The translations under genes and the position numbers were made by a program. From Amia ocellicauda (lineage: Eukaryota; Chordata; Actinopteri; Amiiformes; Amiidae): a DNA stretch of 64,000 nucleotides. Location: NCBI RefSeq assembly GCF_036373705.1, contig NC_089852.1, positions 30,008,707 through 30,072,706 on the forward strand. Direction: 5' to 3'. The first letter of the stretch is position 1; each line of letters begins with the position of its first letter. This document shows positions 1-12,480 of this stretch, in pieces. The notes beneath the pieces are model-generated. The model ran no database searches. It saw nothing but the letters and a program-made list of their open reading frames with translations, and was not told the DNA's origin.

Positions 1-84
1 GCAATAATAAAGCATTAACTTCCACCACAGCAAATACACAAACCAACCAACTGCAGGTTTCTCCCCCCCAGTCAGGTGGCCAGG

Positions 85-400
85 TGCACGTACGGTGTAT
101 GTAGTGTGTACTGTTTGGGGAGTGTTTAAGTGTGCAGTGTGTAATTTGTATGTAGTGTGTCTGTAGTGTGTGTAGTGTGTGTACTGTGTGTGTGTGTGTG
201 TGTGTGTGTGCAGTGTACTGTGTGTATGCAGTGTGTATGTGTTATGTAGTGTTTGTGTAGTGTGTTTGTAATGTGTATGTAGTGTATGTGTAGTGTGTGT
301 GAGTGCAGTGTTTGTAGTTTGTGTGTGTGTGAGTGTACTGTTATGTGTGTGTAGTGTGTATGTTGTGTGTATTGTGTGTGTGTAGTGTGTGTATCAATGG
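85..400. repeat. Degenerate TG minisatellite
   Basis: Irregular tandem array built on short TGTGTAG and TGTATG blocks on the plus strand. The His/Thr-rich frame read on the opposite strand is only a translation of this repeat. Confidence 0.9.
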
Positions 401-436
401 ACATATTTACACAGCATTTAGCCTCTTCCTCTACAG

Positions 437-438
<2 letters not shown>

Positions 439-508
<70 letters not shown>
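439..508. repeat. (CT)n microsatellite, about 35 units
   Basis: Uninterrupted CT dinucleotide run of about 70 bp. Confidence 0.97.
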
Positions 509-511
<3 letters not shown>

Positions 512-1751
512 ATTTGAGTTTATTTAAATCTGTAAATGTTTTTCCATAGAGTGTTTATTGACTTAATTAAAGTCAGGAGTATTGCCATACAACCAATAAT
601 TTCCATATAGCAACCCACCGCTTCACTAATTAACTTATTACGTTAACCACTTTAATAATTAACTCCTTAATGGGGGTCCATTTTGGTGCTGATTGCTGAT
701 CACCTTTTGATGTCTCTCCCGTGTGTTTACCGTCTTTTCTCCATTGCTGTTATTGTGTCCCGTGTGTCTCTCTGTCCCTCTCCGTCTCCTGCGCTCTGGC
801 TTGTCTTTCTGAGGGACAGGCTGGGTTTCTCTTTGAAAAACAACATTTAGAGCATTGCATCAAAACTAAACCTGCTACATCTCTTATGTTTCACACCGAT
901 ATGATTATTTAGTATTTAGTATGACTTTGTTTCGCGTTTTTCCGTGTGCCGGGGAGGCGGGGGAAACGGTGTAATTTGATTCCTACTTCGTTAACTAAAT
1001 ACATAGAAGAATGGATGGATTTCAAATGATTTTAGATGACACTTGACTATTTAATGACTGACTTTCCGATTCCTGCCTGTATCTTTTTTGGAAAGATACA
1101 AGCCAAACTGATTTTAAGACTTCAGTATAACTGGAAAAAGTTGTACATTGCACAACTGGTTGATTTATCATTATCATTATTGGTTCGTTTGTTTGTTTGA
1201 CATAGCGTGCGTCCAGTCGTTGGTACAGATACTGCCGCGGTGCCTGTAAACACGGGATCAATGATTAAATGGCTGTGATTAGAATCAGTGCATAATGCCT
1301 TCAATGGACACTGTCGGTTGAATAAACACACTTTCTCGACCCGTCGGATGTTCATGTTATCTGCAGCTGTTCACTGAGCTGGAGCTGCTTACCTGTGTAC
1401 ACCTGTGACAGATCAACTTAATTCCTCCCTGCTTGACCCGGTGCCAGGTGCGTTCATTGACAGCACTCTTATCTGTGCATCAATCAGAAATCGATTTAAT
1501 AGTGTATCACAGATTTATACGTTTCATATGAACCGTCTCAGCATTGCCTAAACCAAGGTGTTGGTCAGTTTGTGGTTATGAAGCCCTGTCCGTTTCCAGA
1601 ACAGTCTCCTGCTGGTGAATATTTTGTTTGACCGGATTTCTGCTGGACTGGAAGTGTCCAAACACACACATGTGTTTATGGAGCAGGACCTCCGTGCGCC
1701 TGCGAGCATCAACCAGTGAAAGACACCACACATCTGTTTCTAAGAAATATT

Positions 1752-2043
1752 TTTATTGTTATTATTAATATGATTTCTTTAAATAAATAAATAAATATCT
1801 TCAATTACATTGACGATACAATTACACAACTATTTCCTTTAAGAAACATCATGAGGAAAAAAAAAACAAAGTTAACAGTGTACATCTTTCTGAACACATT
1901 TCACAGGTAAAAATACGTCTCCCACGAACGGAGATACTTGAAAACATTCCAGTAAAGCTAAACAGTATTCACCATTGATACAAAATACCTGACTATTTTT
2001 TTCCAAAAATATAGGACGCTAACAGATGAACGGTTTCTTTATT
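1752..2043 (-). terminator. gsx1 3' UTR poly(A) signal candidates
   Basis: On the minus strand AATAAA hexamers lie at 2043-2038 and 1757-1752, about 350 and 640 nt past the gsx1 stop. The AT-rich stretch between them fits a 3' UTR. Which signal is used cannot be told from sequence. Confidence 0.4.
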
Positions 2044-2392
2044 TTTCTCTCCTCTCTTTTTATGTACAGTTAAATGTGACTGGAATTGCAGATCCAGTTC
2101 AGAGGACTGGGACAGGCAGCCCGTGGTCGTAGATGAAACGCGTTTCAGAAAGACTGCGAACTTACGATAGGTAGGTACACATATAAAGCAATGTCAGGAT
2201 GTTTTTACAACAGTCGGTGTGTGCCCACGCATGAGGAGTCGCCCGCACACAGGTACACAGCGGCGGCTCTTTACGCACGGTCTTCACTGTTTGCAAGGTC
2301 TGTACAACTGGGTTTGGGCTGTGCCGCTCCAAGAGCTCAGGACGTACAATCCCACAGGTGGCCTCGAGTCTCTGAGGGTCGGGGAAGGCGGG

Positions 2393-3394
2393 TCAGGGGG
2401 TCACCGAGACGTCTCTGTCGTCTTTCCCCGAGGATGAGGGTGACATGGGCAGGTCTTCCTCTTCCTCTGAGCACCGTGTGGAGGACAGAGAGGAGCACTT
2501 GCAGCCGTGGGAGCCCACTCGGTGGGAGCTGCTTTTCCCCTCCTTTTTGTGCTTCACCCTGCGGTTCTGGAACCAGATCTTCACCTGCTTCTCGGACAGG
2601 TTCAGGTAGGTGGCGATCTCGATGCGCCTCAGTCTGGAGAGGTACATGTTGGAGGAGAACTCCCGCTCCAGCTCCAGTAGCTGCGTGCTGGTGAAGGCGG
2701 TGCGCATCCGCTTACTGCTCTGCAACTGACTGCTGTTGCTCTCTGCACGTCAAACGGACAAGGGAAGAAGAAGAGAAAAGGTTAGATTACCTGACAGTGC
2801 GACAAGAAAGCAAGCAAGGTGACTACGTGCACAAAAACAGCTGTACATTTCTTTCTTTAAATAAAGCAATACATCTATAAAACTTAACTTAAACATAAAT
2901 CTACAACACTGAATGTAGGAATTCGCCCAACTGCAAATTAAGCAGTTTGCATGTTGCCCTGGTCTCCCCACACACACACATCACAGTCTCGGGGGAGTAG
3001 AGGTGTACATACCGATGGAGATGCAGTGGAACTGCCGGGGGTCCGGCACGGGGTAGGCAGCCTGGTAGATGCCCGGGCCGTGGTTGAGACTGACTCCGGT
3101 GGAGGACGTGTGCTGCCGCCCCAGCGCCGAGTGGCAGTACTGGGAGCTGAAGGCGGGGAAGGAGGCTTTCAGCAGCGGGATGGTGGGGGGAGACGGGTGC
3201 AGCTGCGAGGCCGTGACGCACAGCGGACAGACGCACAGCAGCCCCGACTTGCGCGAGTGGCAGGAGCCGGCGGACAGCCCGTGCAGCGGGTGCGAGGGGT
3301 GCACGGCGTACGGGAATAGAGGTGGGGTGTTTTCACTGCCCTTCTCGTTCGCCTCCCTCAGGATCAAGGAATCCACAAGAAATGACCTCGGCAT
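2393..3394 (-). CDS. gsx1: GS homeobox 1 (ParaHox transcription factor), two exons
   Basis: Nuclear homeodomain transcription factor of the ParaHox Gsx family, which patterns the ventral and intermediate neural tube and forebrain. Coding exons are 3394-3013 and 2742-2393, separated by a 270-bp intron; the donor GTATGT and an acceptor ending GTGCAG join in frame (phase 1) to give 243 residues, against 264 in human GSX1. The N-terminus [14 protein letters not shown] is a SNAG-like repressor motif typical of Gsx. The conserved [15 protein letters not shown] and PLLKASF blocks follow, then DPRQFHCIS just before the junction. The homeodomain is residues 137-196, with R5, I47, Q50 and N51 in place. 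The tail [12 protein letters not shown] matches GSX1 and argues against GSX2. The ATG is fixed by the SNAG motif. The gene appears intact. The neighbours polr1d and lnx2 confirm the GSX1 locus. Confidence 0.96.
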
Positions 3395-3523
3395 GATGGC
3401 AAACGTAGCAATTTTTCCGTTCAGTCTGATTCACTCTTCAGCTCCTGCAGTCCTGGTGCTCTGGCGAGGTGTGGTGGACGCGGCCGGACAGCAGAGTGGT
3501 GCTGAAAGCGGAGAGGGGTCTTG

Positions 3524-3531
3524 TTTAAATA
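3524..3531 (-). promoter_or_regulatory. Candidate gsx1 TATA box
   Basis: On the minus strand the sequence reads CTATTTAAAC about 130 bp upstream of the gsx1 ATG. A start site some 30 bp downstream, near 3497, would give a 5' UTR of about 100 nt. This is inferred from motif and spacing only. Confidence 0.35.
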
Positions 3532-4173
3532 GTCAGGACACAGTTGGCCCATGTGATGGTTACGCCATGAGCGACTGAGAGCCTCAATAGGCTTTTGTGG
3601 CTTTCCTCTTGGCATTCACTCTGCACGCTTCCCTATTATTTCACTTGTTAACTAAATGAACTGCATAATGTACTCTATTCTTGTCAACCCCACCCACGCC
3701 GTAAGAGGCGTCGGTACCCCCTCCCCTTCATCATTTTCCCTTTTTTATTTTGCTATTTCAAATCTATCAAATATTTTTTTCTCCTAATTTTCCTCATGGG
3801 TTTGTTTTCCTGGATGTTATACGTGTGCGTGGTTAATTGGGCAGAGTCTGTATTTACAGGTTGTTTTTCTTTAATTTGTAACTCATTAGCTCACATCATA
3901 TTCAAATTGTGAATGCTTATTCTGCAAAGTAATTATTGTACACCATTTAAGACACATCTACACACTTGTCTTATTGATTTAGTTAGCTTCCTGAAATCGG
4001 AGCCGAATTTTGGTTGGATTTCATAATGTCTGTAGTTTTATTCGTAATTGTTTCTAATGATTTTTAGAGGGTTTTGTTTTGTTAATTCTGATCAATCCCT
4101 GTTATAGCCGTCATTGCAAAAGCAGGTACGTTACATTTTAGGAGATGTTGTCCTGTATTGTTAGACTAGTGTA

Positions 4174-4174
<1 letters not shown>

Positions 4175-4220
<46 letters not shown>
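4175..4220. repeat. (ATT)n microsatellite
   Basis: Trinucleotide run followed by a short ATC stretch. Confidence 0.95.
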
Positions 4221-4433
4221 GATCATCATCATCATCTTTTCAGAAAATTGTAAAGTAGCAATGTATATATGATTTTATAAAACCGATCATATTTTCTAAT
4301 ATACTCATATACATGTTTATTTTCACCGTCGGCCTCAGAATTGAGCTTTAAAACAGAATAAATAGAATAAACGAACATATAATTGTATTCATTTTCATTT
4401 GACGTGTACTAGTAATATACGTTAATATACACA

Positions 4434-4480
4434 CACATACATACATACATACATACATACATACATACATACATACATAC
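4434..4480. repeat. (CATA)n microsatellite
   Basis: About eleven tandem CATA tetranucleotides. Confidence 0.95.
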
Positions 4481-4754
4481 ACACTCGCGCATGTATATAT
4501 ATATATCCCCTTACTAGGTTAGACTTCGGTTCAAATAAATTGTAATGCAATGTTATTCGATGTTATATTGATACAAATATCTACAAAGCCAGCAAGTTGT
4601 CCGCCGATAACAATAACGATTTATCAATTTCCAACCCATACAAAATAACCGATTAAAATTACACCTATATAAATAATGTATCCATTGCAGGAAGAACAAG
4701 TGTTTAACCTGTTGTAACGGCTTACATCTTTCTGCTATACACATAAGATATACT

Positions 4755-4774
4755 TATTATTATTATTATTATTA

Positions 4775-4812
<38 letters not shown>
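4755..4812. repeat. (ATT)n microsatellite with one interruption
   Basis: ATT run broken once by a GTT unit. Confidence 0.95.
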
Positions 4813-5099
4813 TTATGTAAGATCAACATATTCTGCATTAATCCAAAATGTAACCCCTTTTACAAAGGTAAATACTGGGCTTTAATTTAACTCTATGTGT
4901 TATTCAAACACTATTGTTCAACGCTTAAAACTGTTGAAGGTATTGCGATACAGAGAGGCAAACGTGTGTATTATCTGGCCGTTTTAAGGGGCATGTATCC
5001 CTGTTTAAAGAATAACACTCGCAGAGCTAGTTAAAAAGCAGGGAATAACTCCCGAGCGCAGCCCCCGGGGTATCCTGGAGAATATATAAAAATAACCAG

Positions 5100-5340
5100 G
5101 TTTTCAGTGGCTGGACCTTATTGAATGTCATTGTGGAAAGTGTTGAATGCCAGATAAAGAGAGGCGCATTAAAGTGTGTGACAGCGGAGGATCAGCGCAC
5201 AAAGGGGCTCTGTCACACCCGGGCCAGATCCGTGCGCTTTTTAGCCATGATTGAATTAAGTAATAGGAAAACACTTTCTCTCACTTTAGAGCCACTAAAC
5301 AAGAGCTTCAAAGCCAACGGCGCTGTTTAATGTACCAGGA
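5100..5340. promoter_or_regulatory. Candidate gsx1-proximal regulatory block
   Basis: An island of balanced base composition inside AT-rich surroundings, about 1.7 kb upstream of the gsx1 ATG, containing TTGAATTAAGTAAT-type homeodomain sites. It has no repeat features and no gene-like coding. Conservation would have to be shown by alignment with gar or mammalian loci. Confidence 0.3.
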
Positions 5341-5602
5341 AACAATGCAAAGTGTTTTGGACTGGGCTGTTTGTGTTATTGTCCTTTTTTCCATTACACT
5401 ATGCTGTAGCATTTTTTTAAAGATTTTTTTTTCTTTCATTGCGTTGTATGGTAATTTTTAAATGCGTTTGTTGCTTAAGTTGGTTAAGGATTGAAAACGG
5501 TATAACAAATACAATGAAATGGTATTACAAACAATGTGAGGTAGGACACCGAAGCAAAATGGGCCGATGTTTTGCTAGCTTGTAGTTTCAGAAATACATT
5601 TT

Positions 5603-5606
<4 letters not shown>

Positions 5607-5650
<44 letters not shown>
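5607..5650. repeat. (CT)n microsatellite
   Basis: CT dinucleotide run of about 44 bp. Confidence 0.95.
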
Positions 5651-6695
5651 AGACTCAAGTCTGTAAGGAAATACTTTGTAAATACCTTGGAAACGGGAGA
5701 AAGGGGATTTCAACTGAACATTATTTTACATCTATACAGAATGTTTAGCTTTTTTTTTTTTACTAAATGTGCGTTTATATATACACGTGTATGTGACATG
5801 TACTGTAAATGGAGCTAGAGAAGGGTGGAAAAAAGACATGCAGAAATAATGTTTTTATAAATGTTTTGAGATTAGTCCAATGTTTGTATGAAAATGTACA
5901 CACGCACACAATGGAGACACGTACACACACATTCAGATAAACTCAGTTGCGATGCTATGTAGGCTACTATGCACGTTTAAATTATTTTTTCCCTTAGTTT
6001 GTCTTGCTCTCGTTGTCTTTCGTGCTGGACACACTGACCCCCTGCATTAACATAACCAGCTCCTGTGGCCCCTGAATACAGTCACCCAGGTGGGCTCTGC
6101 CTGCACAGCCAGTTACAGCCGTGAAGAGACACCTTTTCTTATTTAAATGATTTGCCGATTTCGAAAGTGAACATAAAAATATTATCTAAACAGCGCCTTG
6201 CAATACTCTATTTAATAACTATTTTGTGTATTTAACAAAGGATATCTTACATTGAGCGAACAGGGTAGTGCTGTCTGCAAATATGTATTAACATTATCAT
6301 ATAATTAGCCTATTATCTGAGCTCTGCTCATATTTTAAATAACATTAAACATAATCAAAATATTACAAAGATACTGGGCTTCTTTTAATTTGTACATGAA
6401 CGAATTACACACCGTGCTATTGATAAAAACAAGCTCCGCATCCAATACAAGAATCGTTGTAAATCAGAATAAATTAACATCTTGATAGTGTCAAATACAA
6501 TAAATCAATTAATAACTGGTTACATTACAAACCACATTAAAACCGTCTCCTTATGAAACAGCTGATATATCACTGACCAAAACGACTACAGAATGAAAAT
6601 AGATTCTGATGTATTTAAGTATTTAAAACTTTATTATTATTTGTATTATTATATTAATAAAGTCATAATATAATAGTAATGCTGAAAATATCGTA

Positions 6696-6780
<85 letters not shown>

Positions 6781-7130
6781 GATGTATTAGTGTTTAATTA
6801 TGATTCATTATGAATATTCTATACACAGATATTTGCAGGTGTTCCTAAAAAACACTGTACATCTTCTGCTCCATTCTCCTGCCTGCCTGTCATGTCCGTA
6901 TCACACACGTCCGAGCTCCCTGTGCCATAACGGTGAAGGACCCGGACGGGACCCCGGCTCGTCAGAAGCACCTTACCGGCCCAGACAGCCACCGCACCGG
7001 GCCTGGCCTCACTGCTGGCAGCGGGCGGCCGGCCGGGGGGGCGGGGGCTGTGTGGATCTCCCATCCAGACCCGAGTTTTTTCTCCCACAAACCCTGATGA
7101 GGAGCAACACCACTTAACCGCACTGGAGGT
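5650..7130. other. AT-rich intergenic DNA
   Basis: Mostly AT-rich sequence without coding potential, including an 80-bp TA tract. A short GC-rich patch at about 6,940-7,060 is not supported as an exon. Confidence 0.5.
6699..6778. repeat. (AT)n microsatellite, 40 units
   Basis: Perfect self-complementary AT tract of 80 bp, able to extrude as a hairpin or cruciform. Confidence 0.97.
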
Positions 7131-7400
7131 ATAATTTGGTCACAACGTCGCTGCTCTGTAATAGCTGGTCTTTACAACAAAAACCGCCAATTAAACCCTC
7201 CACCCGCAGCAGGTCCATAAACGCGCTCACGGCAGCCCGTTATTAATGTCTCTGGAGCAGCATTATCCACTCGGCAGCGAGTCATTTGCCAGGGCGGGAT
7301 GCCGGTGCCTTTTCTGTTTGGGAGGCAATGCTGTGGGAAGCCCCCCTTGTCGCCATTCATCTCGCATTTAACTCCAAACGCTGGCATTAGTCTAATTATA
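7130..7400. promoter_or_regulatory. Candidate conserved noncoding element
   Basis: Mixed-composition island with CCAATTAAA, TCCATAAAC (Hox/Cdx-like) and TCTAATTATAC motifs. It is flanked by AT-rich DNA and has no repeat signature. The call rests on composition and motif density only. Confidence 0.3.
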
Positions 7401-7605
7401 CAATGGCTTAATCACATTGTTGTAGCCTAATAGGATAGGTTTTAAAACAGCATAATAAGCGTTCTAGGTAATGTTACCAAAGGCAGCCCCTCTTTGATTT
7501 GCATTAACATCCCTATATCAGTGTCTCTGCCTGGAGTTGCCACAATATCCTAACATTTCTTGTACTTTGAATAGGTTAATACAGTTTCTATCATTAGTTG
7601 TATTA

Positions 7606-7607
<2 letters not shown>

Positions 7608-7661
<54 letters not shown>
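7608..7661. repeat. (AAT)n microsatellite
   Basis: Uninterrupted AAT run of about 54 bp. Confidence 0.95.
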
Positions 7662-7663
<2 letters not shown>

Positions 7664-8239
7664 AGACCAAGGTTGTTAATCAGGCCTTAAAAAAAGACCT
7701 AGGCGCCCGTCCCGCAACTCAGCAGAGAAATGAAACGATTACACCGACTAAAATAAGCTAAAATAATATATTATGAATATTATTCTTTGAAATGTTTAAA
7801 CATTATATTTGCGTCTGTTATATGTACACTATTGTGTAAACTAATGTATTAAATTTAACGCATTCTGTTTGTTCAAGGATAACACATCATAAATGATCAA
7901 ATTCATCAACGCAACGTTAACCAACGTTAAAAACAAACACACAATGTGTTAAATTGAACACATTAGTTCTAAGAGCGTATATTTGTCTCCTAAAAGTGCC
8001 ATTTTGAAATTAACAAAATTTTCAAGCTAAGTTTAAATATATAGCCTATAATAAAATACCTTCACTTCCGGCCTGGCAGTTAGCTGTAAGGCCTGCGAAT
8101 GGGCTTCTATATACAGACCATTTCTGATCAGGGTCTGGGCGCGGATTCATATCTTTCCTACAAATGACTGGACCGGGCCAGTGGTGCTGGACCGGCAGAC
8201 CCGGCTCTAGCAGCACCGCTCCCGGCGTGTGGACAGGGG

Positions 8240-8450
8240 CCTGGGGGGAGGAAGTCATCCTTATTTGTAATCCCAACTGGGACTCGACAAATAGCTTTGA
8301 CCTCCGGCAACCTCTCCCTGCAGACGCCCTCTAGGGGCCAGGGCAGCAAGTGCAGGCAGATCGCTATCACCGGCTCTCTGTTAATTAGGACGCAATTAAA
8401 CAGCTGTGTGGAGCGGCGGTCTCTATAATGGGATTTCAATTAGGATGAAA
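8240..8450. promoter_or_regulatory. Candidate regulatory element with CTCF-like site
   Basis: On the minus strand 8337-8324 reads CCCCTAGAGGGCGT, which fits the CTCF core CCASYAGRKGGCRS at 12 of 14 positions. Just downstream on the plus strand are TTAATTAGG, GCAATTAAAC, the E-box CAGCTG and TTTCAATTAGG, a cluster of homeodomain-type sites. No coding or repeat signal is present. Enhancer or insulator activity is inferred. Confidence 0.4.
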
Positions 8451-11400
8451 AGGACAGGAATAGACTACGGAGAGTACAGAGGTCGAATTGTCTCTTCTCT
8501 TACAAACACACAGATTACAGTTCCACTAAATGCGTTTTGTTATTTTATTATGTAGACTATACGTTTTTTTTTTCATCCTGTATAAAAACATTGTCTGAGT
8601 ATCACATGTTTAATTGCTTGAAATCTATTATTATTTTCATTATTGTGGCGGGTGACATGTTTCACTGATACGAATTCTTTGCCTTCGGCATTCTTTGTTG
8701 TTTGTATTTTTCTAAAATAAAATTAAAATCAAAATCAAAATCAAATAGTCAACATTCAGCCACGACCCATGGGGTGCAAAATGCTTGTTTCTGCTGGGCC
8801 CTGAAATCACTTTAAACTGTGAGGAGTTGGACTCACCCGGCCACAGCCCAGCTGCAGCTCATCAAGCCCAGACTCACAGTATAAACTCAGGCTGCTTCAA
8901 TTTATAGCACCTTGTTCTGTGCAGCTGGCAAAACTCAGTGTAAAAATCAAATACAAATAATCTTAATGACGATAACTAGAATTTAAAATATCTGAAGACA
9001 CTTTGCCTGCATGTGACAATACCTTCTGCTTGATATACATTGGATATTTATTATGCAAAGCAGTTTAATAGCATAATTTAAATGTGGTCGATTTAAAGCC
9101 ACCGTGTCGCCACTGATGGGGGGCGTGCAGGTGAGAGGCAGTGGGAAGTGAGTGAGGGAAATGGGAGAAACTCAATTAAAATAAATTGTTTTGAATCCTC
9201 TCTGCTTTGTTTGTGTCCGTGTCTCTGTGATGTTATGTATTTTAACGATATTAATTCCTAGTATTTCAATTGTTTGTATTATTATTAATAAACCAATGTA
9301 AACGTTTACTGTAAATTTACTTGTAATGTGCTGCATTGTACAGGGGTACCTGATAAACTGGGTCATAAAAGCATTTCAATAATGGGGATAGGTTTCATAA
9401 ATCGAACATGAAGATGAGTTAAACACCGATATAAACATAGTGTTAATCAGAAAATTGACTTGATAAATTAAGAATAATACAAATAATAATAAACTCACAA
9501 TATTTTTATTTTAATCTGCAGAAATTGCTGGTTCCTGACTGATGTTATTTTTCTTCATTTTAGATTCTCCCTCAGAACCTATGATTATTTTGGTTTATTT
9601 TTATTATTTAGAACTAAAATAACGAAAATAATGGAACTGAACTGATCTACAGTTGGTCTGACTGCAGGGGGCACGGACTTAGTTTGCTTTTACTGTTGAC
9701 TTAAATATTTTTGTTTAAAAATGTATTGATGTATTGACTATGCCATTTATATGCAAGGCGAGTGTTGCGTTTCAGTTTTGCTAACATTTTTTGCTTCTGC
9801 AGCTCATATTTTTATGATTTTATTTAAAATTAATTTACAAATGAATTTCATAACCTTTGCGAGTGTTAGTGAGTCCTAATGGATTACACTACTGTGAGTT
9901 TACCACTGTGTACTAACAAATGAGTTAACCTCTGGTCACTAACTGAGGAGTTCAGTAAACTGTACTGTATAGCCAGTGTCTTCAGAGAGACAGGGTAGTG
10001 ATGTCCTTTAATCAGCTGTGTCATGAACTCAGAAAAGCTCAGAGACTGTCACTGGTGTCTGTATTTCCCCATGGTCCCCAGAGCCGGTGCTGAGTCTGCC
10101 TGGCCGAGCCCCGGTGTCAGAGTGAGGCTGAGTGGACACTGCAGTGATCTGCCCCCTGCCCCCACGGCCGGGGCATCAGTGGGGTAGAGGTACAATAATC
10201 AGTGTATATGACATGGGCTAGAGTTCAGGCTGCAGCTTCGTACCCTACTTGTTTCTCCCCCCTCCTCAACCCCAGCCTACACTGATCTGCTGGAGCCCCC
10301 TGTCCGCGGGAACTGCCCTGAGAGAGAGAGGGGGATCACAGCTGTGTTCAGTGTCGCAGCGCAGGGGCCTCTGTGAGCTCGACCGGGGGAGGCAGAGGTC
10401 ACAGGGCAGGGCTGAGAGGAGAGGCACTGGTCAGAGAGTCGTCAGGAGATACTGGGAACAAAGGGAACAGGTGTGTTGTAGCTCAGTGTGGGTTTTAAGA
10501 TTTTAAGTATTATACAAGTCAGGTCGTGTAGTACCATGGAGTTCTGCAACATGCATTTTAAATACATTTTGTTGTCTAGAAATTTAAAATCTGTGAAATG
10601 GTAATGATTTGGGCTTCATCTTCAACAGCAGAGCCCCCAGCACCAGCTTATTACTTATTAATTATGCAGTAATTAATTTCATAGCTCCCCAGTGCAGAAT
10701 AAGTAATACTGTATTTACTGGCCTGCACGCTGCACCCCCCTGCTGGCTCTGACACAGGGCTGCAGTGAGGGGACCCGGCCCCAGGGCCTCACTTTGTGAC
10801 AGCATTGAGGTCTGCCCCAGCACTTCTGGGCAAGCCCATACCTGGACAAACACAGACACAGCCCACTTATCCATGCAATGCGCAGTTGTGTAAAACATGT
10901 ACAATAAGCTACAGAACAAGCCACAGTGGGGTCGCCACCCCCATGCACACTTCATTTCCAAAATCCCAGTAGTGGCTAATATAGTTTGCATGTCACTAGT
11001 ACATTGTTTTAGTTTGTATTTGGTTGCCTGATGAAAGCGCTCTCTGTGTGTGTGTGTTTGTGTGTGTTGTTTGCCCGTGCTGCAGTGTGGCCCGGCAGCA
11101 CAGTCCTGTGACAGAGCCCTGGCACACTCAGTCTCACACTGATCCCACTATAATGAATATTATTTTTTATTCATGAATGGACTCAAACTGTCCCCGAGGC
11201 AGGCGGGGAAGCAGTGCAGGGCTCTAAGCCACTGTGGCCGTCCTCCCACAGGACCCCTCTCCCAGGCCAGAGCCTTGCTGTGGGTTTTGCTCCAGAGCTC
11301 TCATAGAAATCTGTGGAGGCAGCGTTAAGGAAAGAAAAATCAACAATGACAACAAAAAGGAGTCTTTTTTCTCGCAGCAGCAGGACGTGCGAACACAAGA

Positions 11401-11500
11401 CAATGGCTTCACATTCAGCCGGCTACAGTAGCAGGCTAGGTTTCCAAGTAGAACCTCTGAATGTGAATTTAGCTAGTTTTGGATAAAGACGCCTTTCAGC
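8450..11500. other. Intergenic DNA, no gene seen
   Basis: AT-rich until about 10 kb, then closer to average composition. I see no exon with plausible splice sites and no recognisable transposon. Confidence 0.5.
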
Positions 11501-12060
11501 GTCAATAAACACCATGAATGCGTGCGCGGCGGAGTTACAACTTAATGAGATTGAGTGGAAGTGTTCGGTGTCAGGGCTGGGCTCCGGGCCTGTGTCATGC
11601 TAATGAGCCAGGCAGACTGCAGCTGAAGAACTGCTGGAATTTTCATTGGCGTTTCATTGAGTCTGGGAGGCAGAGTGACCCAGGTGATGGGAGCCAGCGA
11701 GCGGTCTGGCACGGCCCGGCCCCGGGGCTGCTTGTTTGCCAGTTGCCTCTTTGATGCCGCAGAAGAAAGGATCAAAAACAGCGTAAGGAAATTGATTTCA
11801 TGATTTTTCTATAATTTCCCCCAGATTTCAGAAAGGAATTGGAAAAACTAATTCAATAAGCCGGGGCGCTCAATAGTAATTATGGGGAAGAAAGGCGGCC
11901 GTAATGAAGGAGGTGGTGGGAGCCCCGGAGCGGCTGGTGGGAACCTTCTCCTAATTAGAAGAAGCCTTAAAGTAAATTATGTTACTGCAGACAAGCATGA
12001 CAGTGTGCTGCGTGGCGTGGTTCGGCACGGCTCTGCGTTGATTGATGGCAGGGCCGTCTG
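11500..12060. promoter_or_regulatory. Candidate conserved noncoding element
   Basis: Repeat-free block containing ATGCTAATGAGCC (octamer-like), AGTAATTATGG, CTCCTAATTAGAAG and GTAAATTATG. Homeodomain-type sites this dense, next to an unrelated repeat array, suggest an enhancer, but there is no direct proof. Confidence 0.35.
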
Positions 12061-12169
12061 GTGCCGTCTCCAAGGGGGGCGTAACGCCAGCCTGTGTCGT
12101 GCTCTGGCCTCCGCCCCGCTCCCTCCATCGCATACTCTCCCGTCTCCCTCAATCACCCACTTTACCCCA

Positions 12170-12480
12170 CTCATCTCTCCCTCTGTCACCTCCTGTCCTC
12201 TCTCCTCACGCTCTCCTGTCCTCTCTCCCTCCCGCTCTCCTGTCCTCACTCCCTCTCTTTCTCTCCTGTCCTCTCTCCCTCGTTCTCTCCTGTCCTCTCT
12301 CACTCGCTCTCTATCCTTTCCTCTTTCCTTCACTCTCTCCTGTCCTCTCTGCATCATTCTCTCCTGTCCTTTCTCTCTCGCTCTCTCCTGTCCTCACTCC
12401 CTCTCTCTCTCCTGTCCTCTGTCCTCTCTTCTCCTTCTCCTGTCTTCACTTCCTCACGCTCTCCTGTCCTCACACTATAC
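12170..12480. repeat. Polypyrimidine 24-bp minisatellite
   Basis: About ten imperfect copies of a 24-bp unit beginning CTCTCCTGTCCTCTCTCCCT. The plus strand is almost purely pyrimidine for some 300 bp. The Leu/Ser/Pro-rich frames here are translations of the repeat, not genes. Confidence 0.9.

Larger units (their letters stand above)
1..1740. other. Region downstream of gsx1, no gene seen
   Basis: The first 500 bases are TG-rich and CT simple repeats. The rest is unremarkable AT-leaning DNA with no convincing coding frame. In other vertebrates pdx1 lies further in this direction, but no part of it is visible. Confidence 0.6.
3600..5100. other. gsx1 upstream region, AT-rich, no gene
   Basis: AT-rich DNA immediately upstream of gsx1 with an ATT run at 4175-4220, a CATA run at about 4434-4480 and a second ATT run at about 4755-4812. 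No coding frame or recognisable transposon is seen. Confidence 0.6.

Noticed and set aside
126..404. His/Thr-rich open frame on the minus strand
   Set aside because: It is the reverse translation of a TG simple repeat.
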